Assembly: GCA_031278135.1 (NCBI GenBank)
Contig: JAITKY010000234.1
Span: 1 to 14,615 of the forward strand
Origin: Prevotellaceae bacterium
Lineage (GTDB): Bacteria; Bacteroidota; Bacteroidia; Bacteroidales; UBA932
Direction of reading: 5' to 3'
Length of the DNA: 14,615 bases
The first letter of the stretch is position 1. Every line of letters begins with the position of its first letter. This document shows, one piece after another, positions 1-5,968 of this stretch. Under the pieces are notes generated by a model, which saw only the letters and a list, made by a program, of their open reading frames with translations, ran no database searches and was not told the DNA's origin. A program made the position numbers and the translations under genes.

Positions 1-21
1 TTATGTTTTACAAAAATTGAG

Positions 22-180
22 ATGAAAATAAGATTTTTTTTTGCTTTTTGTGTGGAATATTTTTGTTGCATGTCGTGTAATGACACAAAAAATTCCGGTA
101 AATGTTTTTACTGTTTGAATTGTTTCAAAGGACCAAACTCCGGCAATCCGGAATATAACAGATTGAAGATCGTGAGATGA
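22..180 (+). CDS. Tentative small Cys-rich lipoprotein (52 aa)
   Basis: A short open frame from ATG 22 to TGA 180; I do not recognise it. The N-terminus has Lys2 and Arg4, then a Phe-rich hydrophobic stretch (residues 5-17), then Met-Ser-Cys19 followed by Asn-Asp, which resembles a lipobox with Cys19 as the lipidated residue. The rest is short and polar with a C-x2-C-x2-C cluster (Cys28, 31, 34) and a basic end. Seven of 52 residues are Cys. A near-match to the Bacteroidota -7 box (TATGTTTT, 2-9) precedes the ATG. Points against a real gene: Glu12 lies inside the supposed signal, a run of nine T (34-42) sits in the signal region, and the frame is also open back to position 1, so this could be the tail of a longer reading frame that starts outside the window. 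If real, it is an outer-surface or periplasmic lipoprotein of unknown role. Confidence 0.35.
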   Translation: MKIRFFFAFCVEYFCCMSCNDTKNSGKCFYCLNCFKGPNSGNPEYNRLKIVR

Positions 181-238
181 ATTTAATTAAACATAAAACA
201 TATTTGCATAATTGTTTTTCTACTGCGTTATAGAGTTA

Positions 239-406
239 CTTTCGTTGTTCTGCAATCTATTTCCGTTGTTCTGCAATCTACTTTCATTGTTCTGCAATCT
301 ACTTTCGTTGTTCTGCAATCTACTTTCGTTGTTCTGCAATCTACTTTCGTTGTTCTGCAATCTACTTTCATTGTTCTGCAATCTACTTTCATTGTCCTGC
401 AATCTA
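239..406. repeat. 21-bp tandem repeat array, 8 units
   Basis: Eight head-to-tail 21-bp units with consensus CTTTCGTTGTTCTGCAATCT plus a final A, starting at 239, 260, 281, 302, 323, 344, 365 and 386, followed by a degraded partial unit from 407. Units 4-6 are identical. Units 3, 7 and 8 carry CATT instead of CGTT; unit 2 starts TTTCC; unit 8 has GTCC instead of GTTC. Because 21 is a multiple of 3, five of six frames stay open through the array, giving heptapeptide repeats (LLSLFCN on plus; NNESRLQ or DCRTTKV on minus). The array lies between the 3' ends of a tentative plus-strand ORF and the minus-strand phosphoesterase gene. I read it as non-coding tandem-repeat DNA, likely variable in copy number; its function is unknown. 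Confidence 0.95.
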
Positions 407-436
407 TTTTCGCATCAACCAAATATTGCCGCATTT

Positions 437-491
437 CGTCATTGTAAACTGCGAGGAACAAAACAGGAAACAATCCAAATAACTGAGATTG
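437..491. repeat. Degenerate dispersed-repeat-like segment next to the tandem array
   Basis: The words CGTCATTG (437-444), GCGAGGAAC (451-459), CAATCCA (471-477) and AACTGAGATTG (481-491) occur in this order. From memory they resemble a degraded copy of the interspersed CGTCATTGCGAGGAAC...GCAATCCA repeat found in many bacterial genomes, here with two short insertions. This is recognition by pattern only. The rest of 407-607 is AT-rich, with no gene I can support and no clear terminator for the phosphoesterase gene. Confidence 0.4.
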
Positions 492-607
492 TGGCACAAA
501 CATTTAGTACGCATGAACACAATTTTTTGTCCGAAGTTTCTATTTTACAAACAATACAAAATCAATGTCTTTATATGCAACTCATTGTATAAAATAAAAT
601 ATGTTGT

Positions 608-1489
608 TTATTTTTTCGCAACCCATCCGAAATCTACATATTCCCAAGTAAAATCACCGGAACTGTCGACTTCGACAATCAGGAAACCCGGCTCGGTGCC
701 GTGAAATGGACCTTCCCACCATGCTGCTGAAACCGCTCCGGCAGTGATATAGCGCACATTTTGCGAAAATATTTCTTCATACAGATGCTGATGTCCCTGT
801 AACACAAGTTTCAGATTGTGTTTTTCGAATGTTTTGAGCAATTCCTTATAGTTCATAATCACATCGACAAACACATATTTGCCATCGACAACGGGATAAT
901 ATATCGAATACACAGGAACATGAGTCGAAACCACAATGGGCGTGGAAGCAGAAATGCTCGACAATTCCTTTTTCAGCCATTCCAACTGTTTTTCAGCCAC
1001 ATAGAAACCGTTTTTGCCTTCAACATCCTGAACGGAATTGAGAACAAAAAACCGCACTCCTTTTTCTTCAAAAGTATAGTACGATTCTTTAAAATACTGT
1101 TTAAACATCTCATCACCTTCGATATAGCCATTATCTTTGTCATAATATCGGTCGTGATTGCCGATTGTCAGATAATATCTCATTTTTGTGTCATCGACAG
1201 TCTGTTTGAAGGCGCGGTGCATACTGTCAGCCTGATATTTAGTCACTTTGTACGATATTCCGCTGATGTCAAAAAGGTCGCCGCCGAAGATGACAAAATC
1301 GGCTTTCGATTCTTTCATTTTATTCAACGACTGTTTGAAACCATTAAGCCGGTCTCTGCTGTTTTGGATGTTCAGATGTACGTCGGTTCCAAAAATAAAC
1401 CGCACTTTTTCCTGTTTTTGCTGTGCAAACGCAGAAAAAGAAAAAACCGCAAAAAATAACCATAAAAAATACCTCTTATTCATATACAT
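608..1489 (-). CDS. Exported calcineurin-like metallophosphoesterase
   Basis: A 293-aa protein with a standard signal peptide: Lys5-Arg6, hydrophobic core 8-20, and likely signal peptidase I cleavage after Ala-Phe-Ala22. The mature part carries the calcineurin-like phosphoesterase motifs in order: D36-x-H38, G-G-D71, G-N111-H112-D113, S-T-H190 and G-H233-Q-H235. Together these form the two-metal site that hydrolyses phosphomonoesters or phosphodiesters. All expected metal ligands are present, so it should be active, probably in the periplasm; the substrate cannot be read from the sequence. The ATG at 1489 is 8 nt after the stop of the M16 peptidase gene, so the two are very likely one transcript. 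A second ATG two codons in (1483) is an equally plausible start. The gene is last in its operon and its 3' end faces the tandem-repeat region. Confidence 0.9.
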   Translation of the reverse strand: MYMNKRYFLWLFFAVFSFSAFAQQKQEKVRFIFGTDVHLNIQNSRDRLNGFKQSLNKMKESKADFVIFGGDLFDISGISYKVTKYQADSMHRAFKQTVDDTKMRYYLTIGNHDRYYDKDNGYIEGDEMFKQYFKESYYTFEEKGVRFFVLNSVQDVEGKNGFYVAEKQLEWLKKELSSISASTPIVVSTHVPVYSIYYPVVDGKYVFVDVIMNYKELLKTFEKHNLKLVLQGHQHLYEEIFSQNVRYITAGAVSAAWWEGPFHGTEPGFLIVEVDSSGDFTWEYVDFGWVAKK

Positions 1490-1497
1490 ATACTTAA

Positions 1498-4368
1498 TTA
1501 ATTGTTTATTATAACATTCAATTTCACTTTTTGTTTTCTTATTTTCAACTTGTCGAGCGCCATTTTGCTTTCGTTTCCGGTGAGAATAAATATCAGCGGG
1601 CGTTCTTTGATAAAATCTTCATGAAACTTGCCGATTGCTTCCATATTGAACAGATTGATATTGTCGTACCGGATTTTACGCAAGTCTTCGTTGTAGCCCT
1701 GTTCGACTAAAGAATATCCATACGCAGGAATCTCTCTAAATGCAGGTCGTGAGGCATTTATCGATTCTTTGAAAGATTTTTTCAATACTTCGGTCAGTTC
1801 CGGTTTTCGAGGAAAATGTTTCACTAAACTGTCTGTAAGTTCTACTGCTTCAATGGTTTTATCCGCTTGTGTCGCCAATATGCCGAACAGAAATCCTTTA
1901 AATCCCAAATGTATCCTGTTTGGAAACGAATACCGTGCTGAAGCAGAATACGACAATGAACGTAACTCCCTTATTTCGTGAAACATTATCGACGACATGC
2001 CTTCACCAAAATATTGATTGAAAAATGCAGTCATCAGAATATCGTTTTCGTTTCCCGCCTTACCCGGAACGTAAAACAATGTATGTGTCTGATTTGCTTT
2101 TTTATAATCGTACAAAGAAATCATATCGGAGTCATAGTCTTTAATCTCAAAAAACGACTTGTCAGCCGGTTGCACGTTCTCCGGAAACTTAATCCGGCGT
2201 TTGAGAATTTCTTTTACCTCGCCGAAAGGAATTTTACCTACGTAAGTAATTGTAGTTTCATGGTTTTGCGCTTTCCGGAAAGAGTTGACAATATCGTCCG
2301 ATTTCAGTTTTTTCACTTCTTTCAGCGACACACGGTTGATATATGGAGAATGTTCGCCCATAATCACGTAATTCATATGCGCTTCCGCCAAAATGCTGTG
2401 ATCTTTCCGCTCTATTTTGTTGCGTTCCTTTATGCTTTGGAACATTTTTGTCATTTGCTTATCGTCGGACTTGATATTCAGCAGATAATCGTTTATCAGC
2501 GACATGGTTTCGTCGAAATTGCTGTCGAAGCCATCGACGTGCAAAATCACTGACGTTCTGCCCGAAGTGAGATAATACGACGCTCCGAGTTTCTGCATTG
2601 CCGCACGAAATTCGCCGACTGTTTTTGATTCTGTTCCGAGTTCATTGAAATGTTCTGGAATCAGTTCGACAAGTTTATCTTTGTTTTTTCCGTAACCGAA
2701 CTTGATTTTAAGCGTAAATATGTCGTTTACAGGATTGTTGCCCGTCACTGCATGTACATTGTCCTGCAAATCGCCGTAATGAAAATCCCTGTCGAAATCG
2801 ACAAATGAGGGCATTTGAGGTTTGGTTTCGAGTTTATCCAATTCGCCGGCAAAGACGGATTGTTTGTCGATATTTTTGGAAGTCAAAGCCTTGTATGGCG
2901 GTTTCTTAATCTTTTCCGCTTTTCCCGAAAATCCGGTTTTGTTGTAGAACACAAGCCTGTTATCGATGAAATATCTGTTTGCTGCATCTATAATGTCCTG
3001 TTTTGTAATTGTCTGATACTTGTCTGTTTCGGCGACATAATCGTCCCACGACTTCCCGCACGAAAACAGCGATACTAACAGGTTGCCGAAATCTTCCTTA
3101 TTTTCCATAATCCTCGCCTTGTCCTTAACAAAGGAAATCCGTAACGCTTCGACAAGTTCATCGCCAAAATTCCCTGATTTCAACTGCGATATGACGTTCA
3201 TGGTTTCGGCTTCGGCTTTTTTCAACGACCTCATCAATTTGGGAACAAAAACAACCACAATAGCGCCCATATCATTGAGCGACAACTGTTGTGCTATAGA
3301 AAGCATCAGTTTGTTGTCTATCCTCAAACGGTCGAGCAATCCTGTCTGCGATTCGTTCGACAAAATACTCAAGCAATAATTTAACGCAATTTCGTCGGGA
3401 TGTCCTGCCGGAATACTTCTGTAACAGATAATTCCGGCTTTAAGCGGAATGTATCTGCCCGAATAAAATTCTCTGACTTTGAAAGGATCTTCCTGATATT
3501 TATCTATCGGGAACTCAGGGGCTTTGCCGGCGGGTAAAATTCCGAACGTTTCCTTTATATAAGGTATAACTTCGTCGGCGACAAAATCCCCAACAAGGAT
3601 AAGTCCCATATTTCCTGCGACATAATATTCTTTATAGAACTTTGTCATTTTGTTTATCGATGGAGTTTTCAGGTCTTTGACATTGCCGATTATCGGGTTT
3701 CGGTATGGATGTTTTTTCACGATGCTCTTAAACAGGTCTTCGATGGCTTTCGATCCCATCCTGTCGGCGTACATATTTCGTTCTTCGTAAACTGTCTCTA
3801 ATTCAGCCTGAAACATCCTGAACACAGGATTGCGAAACCGCTCGGCATAGATTTTCAACCATTTCTCCAATTGATTGGGTGGAAAAGAATTGTGATACAC
3901 GGTGTAGTCATACGAAGTATAAGCGTTGATTTTTGTTCCTCCGTGTTTTTTCAACAATTTGTCTACTTCACCCGGTATTGCGTATTCGTTTGCAGCGATA
4001 GATAATTCGTTGATTTTCTTTAATATTTCATTTCGTTTGGGTTCGTCGTCGTTTGGGATGGTCGCCAATTCGTCGTACAGTGTTGCGATTTGGTCTAAAA
4101 ATGGTTTTTCTTTTTCGTAATCGACAGTTCCGATTTTGTCTGTGCCTTTGAACATTATATGCTCAAAATAATGCGCTATTCCTGTTGCGCCTTCGGGGTC
4201 GTTTTTTGAGCCTGCTTTTGTAACAACGGCTCCATGTATTTTGGGTTCGGAATGGTCTTCGGCAAGAATAACTGTAAAACCATTATCTAATTTTATTGTC
4301 TTAACTGTTTGTGAAATTGTTTGTTGTGTGAATGTCATACAAAATATACAAAATAAAAACTCTTTCAT
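1498..4368 (-). CDS. Exported M16 family zinc metallopeptidase (pitrilysin/insulinase type, two-repeat)
   Basis: A 956-aa protein with a hydrophobic N-terminus (residues 3-13, cleavage probably near Gln20) that looks like an export signal. The active N-terminal M16 domain spans about 24-215 and carries the inverted zinc motif H66-Y-F-E69-H70; the distal Glu ligand is probably E196, with E189 as the conserved Glu seven residues before it. About 45 extra residues (roughly 85-130, rich in Asp, Glu and Lys) separate the zinc motif from the NAYTSYDYTVYH substrate-binding segment. An M16_C-like domain follows (about 235-420). The second half (about 530-950) is another M16 repeat without a zinc site but with the ELRSLSYS signature, giving the usual clam-shell dimer of halves in one chain. 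It likely degrades peptides in the periplasm or at the cell surface. It is the first gene of an operon with the phosphoesterase; substrate unknown. Confidence 0.93.
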   Translation of the reverse strand: MKEFLFCIFCMTFTQQTISQTVKTIKLDNGFTVILAEDHSEPKIHGAVVTKAGSKNDPEGATGIAHYFEHIMFKGTDKIGTVDYEKEKPFLDQIATLYDELATIPNDDEPKRNEILKKINELSIAANEYAIPGEVDKLLKKHGGTKINAYTSYDYTVYHNSFPPNQLEKWLKIYAERFRNPVFRMFQAELETVYEERNMYADRMGSKAIEDLFKSIVKKHPYRNPIIGNVKDLKTPSINKMTKFYKEYYVAGNMGLILVGDFVADEVIPYIKETFGILPAGKAPEFPIDKYQEDPFKVREFYSGRYIPLKAGIICYRSIPAGHPDEIALNYCLSILSNESQTGLLDRLRIDNKLMLSIAQQLSLNDMGAIVVVFVPKLMRSLKKAEAETMNVISQLKSGNFGDELVEALRISFVKDKARIMENKEDFGNLLVSLFSCGKSWDDYVAETDKYQTITKQDIIDAANRYFIDNRLVFYNKTGFSGKAEKIKKPPYKALTSKNIDKQSVFAGELDKLETKPQMPSFVDFDRDFHYGDLQDNVHAVTGNNPVNDIFTLKIKFGYGKNKDKLVELIPEHFNELGTESKTVGEFRAAMQKLGASYYLTSGRTSVILHVDGFDSNFDETMSLINDYLLNIKSDDKQMTKMFQSIKERNKIERKDHSILAEAHMNYVIMGEHSPYINRVSLKEVKKLKSDDIVNSFRKAQNHETTITYVGKIPFGEVKEILKRRIKFPENVQPADKSFFEIKDYDSDMISLYDYKKANQTHTLFYVPGKAGNENDILMTAFFNQYFGEGMSSIMFHEIRELRSLSYSASARYSFPNRIHLGFKGFLFGILATQADKTIEAVELTDSLVKHFPRKPELTEVLKKSFKESINASRPAFREIPAYGYSLVEQGYNEDLRKIRYDNINLFNMEAIGKFHEDFIKERPLIFILTGNESKMALDKLKIRKQKVKLNVIINN

Positions 4369-4387
4369 ATTTCAAATTGTCGTTTTC

Positions 4388-4432
4388 TTAAACGCAAAAG
4401 ACACAAAAATAAATACAAAGGACGCAAAACGC
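4388..4432. repeat. ACGCAAAAG/ACACAAAA-type degenerate short repeats
   Basis: A run of imperfect 8-10-nt words (AAACGCAAAAG, ACACAAAAA, ATACAAAGG, ACGCAAAACG) lies in the leader of the M16 gene. It resembles the degenerate ACGCAAAGACGCAAAG repeats known from intergenic DNA of many environmental bacteria. The family assignment is from memory and uncertain. The possible -7 box for the M16 operon falls inside it. Confidence 0.35.
4404..4411 (-). promoter_or_regulatory. Possible -7 box for the M16/phosphoesterase operon
   Basis: On the minus strand this reads TATTTTTG, matching TAnnTTTG, 35 nt before the M16 start codon. No TTTG sits at the usual -33 distance (the nearest is only 12 nt upstream), so the call is weak. 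Confidence 0.35.
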
Positions 4433-4473
4433 TTTACATCTTTGCATTTAAATTTTCTGTCATATTAAAATTT

Positions 4474-4532
4474 AAAAAAGATTATCAGCCGCAGACTACT
4501 CTTTCCGCCGTTTCGCCTGCGACCGATAAATC
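4474..4532 (-). terminator. Intrinsic terminator downstream of fba
   Basis: Read on the minus strand, arm GATTTATCGGTCGCAG (4532-4517) pairs with arm CTGCGGCTGATAATC (4494-4480) through about 15 base pairs with one bulged T and two G-U wobbles, around a 22-nt loop, followed at once by six T (4479-4474). It starts 64 nt after the fba stop codon and separates fba from the M16 operon. The G-U pairs allow the fold only in the minus-strand RNA, which fits termination of fba. Confidence 0.75.
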
Positions 4533-4596
4533 TTCATTATAAAAAATGGAAAACAAACATCGCAATTCCAAGCGAATTTTAATTTTCAATTATCAA

Positions 4597-5589
4597 TTAC
4601 ACTCTATTAGCGCTTCCAAGTACATTGACTGTCTTGTGTTTATACAAGGCTTTCAATTCTTCCCGTGCTGGTCCTAAATATTTGCGTGGGTCAAATTCCG
4701 CCGGATTTTTGGCAAACACTTCTCGCACTTTCGCCGTCATAGCCAAACGTCCGTCGCTGTCGATGTTGATCTTGCACACGGCTGATGTCGCCGCATGACG
4801 CAATTCAGTTTCGGGGATACCGATAGCGTCTTTCAACGCTCCGCCATTGCTGTTTATAATCTCGACATACTGTTGCGGAACAGATGACGCTCCATGCAAT
4901 ACGATCGGAAATCCGGGGATTTTCTTCATTATTTCGTCAAGAATATCAAAGCGTAACGATGGCGGAACCAACACTCCCTGTGCATTGCGTGTACATTGTT
5001 CCGGCTTAAATTTGTTTGCGCCATGAGATGTGCCGATAGATATCGCCAAAGAATCAACTCCGGTTTTACCAACGAAATCTTCGACTTCTTCGGGACGTGT
5101 GTATGTGTGGTGTTCCGCCGAAACTTCGTCTTCGACTCCCGCCAAAACACCTAACTCGCCTTCAACCGTAACGTCATACTGATGAGCGTATTCGACAACC
5201 CGCTTTGTCAGTGCCACATTCTCGTCATACGAAAGGTGAGACCCGTCAATCATTACCGACGAAAATCCCATCTCTATACACGATTTACACAATTCGAACG
5301 AATCGCCATGGTCGAGATGCAGGGTGATGGGAATGTTCAAACCCAATTCTTTAGCGTACTCAACCGCTCCTTGAGCCATGTAACGCAACAATGTCTGATT
5401 TGCATATTTGCGCGCTCCGCTCGAAACTTGAAGAATAACAGGAGAACGGGTTTCTACACATGCGGCAATAATCGCCTGCAATTGCTCCATATTATTGAAG
5501 TTAAAAGCAGGAATTGCATAGCCTCCTTCCATCGCTTTCTTAAATCCTTCACGGGTATTTACTAACCCCAATTCTTTATAACTAACCAT
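4597..5589 (-). CDS. fba: Class II fructose-bisphosphate aldolase
   Basis: A 330-aa cytosolic metal-dependent aldolase that reversibly splits fructose 1,6-bisphosphate into dihydroxyacetone phosphate and glyceraldehyde 3-phosphate, used in glycolysis and gluconeogenesis. Visible signatures: H91-L-D93-H94-G-D96 (catalytic Asp93, zinc ligand His94), the V-E143-G-E145-L-G motif, G-T-S-H189-G and L-H232-G-A-S-S (the remaining zinc-ligand histidines and phosphate-binding loops), and N275-I-D277-S-D279 near the C-terminus for substrate phosphate binding. Length is normal for this subclass and no key residue is missing. The N-terminus (MVSYKELGL) is typical, which supports ATG 5589. A promoter lies upstream on the minus strand and a hairpin terminator downstream, so the gene is probably monocistronic. 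It diverges from the helicase-fusion gene. Confidence 0.97.
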   Translation of the reverse strand: MVSYKELGLVNTREGFKKAMEGGYAIPAFNFNNMEQLQAIIAACVETRSPVILQVSSGARKYANQTLLRYMAQGAVEYAKELGLNIPITLHLDHGDSFELCKSCIEMGFSSVMIDGSHLSYDENVALTKRVVEYAHQYDVTVEGELGVLAGVEDEVSAEHHTYTRPEEVEDFVGKTGVDSLAISIGTSHGANKFKPEQCTRNAQGVLVPPSLRFDILDEIMKKIPGFPIVLHGASSVPQQYVEIINSNGGALKDAIGIPETELRHAATSAVCKINIDSDGRLAMTAKVREVFAKNPAEFDPRKYLGPAREELKALYKHKTVNVLGSANRV

Positions 5590-5643
5590 ATTTCAATACT
5601 TTTGTAGTTTATATTATACTAAAATCATTTTAATGTCAGAGCG

Positions 5644-5674
5644 CAAAATTATAAATTATATTCGAATGACGAAA
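5644..5674 (-). promoter_or_regulatory. Promoter for fba
   Basis: On the minus strand, TTTC (5674-5671), then 19 nt, then TAATTTTG (5651-5644), which fits the Bacteroidota -33/-7 pattern with TTTC in place of TTTG. The -7 box ends 54 nt before the fba ATG, leaving a leader of roughly 50 nt. Confidence 0.55.
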
Positions 5675-5808
5675 AAAAAAGTTATCGGCTATTTTTTAAT
5701 ACGCTGTCAAAGTCTCGTCGGAAGAGAGTTATTTCCTGCCGTTAGACGCCGACCTCGGAAACGACCGTTTACGACTGAAATAAATGGGATCAGAATCAAA
5801 AAATGAAA

Positions 5809-5871
5809 AATGAACAGAATTATCGGCAAAGTCAATAATTAATCAATCACACGCCGACAATTCTGTTCATT
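5809..5871. repeat. 19-bp imperfect inverted repeat upstream of the helicase-fusion gene
   Basis: Arms AATGAACAGAATTATCGGC (5809-5827) and GCCGACAATTCTGTTCATT (5853-5871) are reverse complements with one mismatch (A opposite C) around a 25-nt spacer. There is no T tract directly after it on plus, so it is not a typical terminator for that strand. It may be a dispersed palindromic repeat, or a structured site in or upstream of the helicase-gene promoter region. Confidence 0.85.
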
Positions 5872-5940
5872 CTATAATTCTGAAAACTCTGGTTTCACAG
5901 CTACTTACAATAAAATTTCATCTGATTAAAAAAAAAGTCG

Positions 5941-5948
5941 TACTTTTG
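5941..5948 (+). promoter_or_regulatory. -7 box for the helicase-fusion gene
   Basis: TACTTTTG matches TAnnTTTG and lies 20 nt before ATG 5969. A weak -33 element, TTTC (5916-5919), sits 21 nt upstream. An A-rich stretch separates them. Confidence 0.55.
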
Positions 5949-5968
5949 TTCGCAAAAAATTAAGACTA

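Larger units (their letters stand above)
5590..5968. other. Divergent fba/helicase intergenic region (379 bp)
   Basis: No supported gene on either strand. From left to right it contains the fba leader and promoter; a GC-richer island at about 5701-5777 inside very AT-rich DNA, with several CCGAC/GTCGG words but no convincing long stem; the 5809-5871 inverted repeat; and the promoter of the helicase-fusion gene. No tRNA or known riboswitch is recognisable. Confidence 0.6.

Noticed and set aside
239..406. CRISPR array
   Set aside because: The 21-bp units are directly adjacent with no unique spacers, and there are no cas genes in the window.
212..592. Open frames across the 21-bp array (plus strand 212-592; minus strand 402-220 and 503-228)
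   Set aside because: They are open only because the unit is 21 bp long without stops in five frames. The heptapeptides differ by frame, none has a convincing start region, and the NNESRLQ heptad has one hydrophobic residue, too weak for a clear coiled coil.
4241..4468. Small plus-strand open frame overlapping the M16 start region
   Set aside because: It is antisense to the M16 signal-peptide region and continues into repeat-like intergenic DNA; no support as a gene.
5809..5871. Intrinsic terminator for plus-strand transcription
   Set aside because: No T tract follows the right arm and no plus-strand gene lies upstream that would need it; kept as an inverted repeat only.
5590..5968. tRNA or riboswitch in the divergent intergenic region
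   Set aside because: I see no cloverleaf, T-loop consensus or known aptamer core; only a GC-richer island and an inverted repeat.
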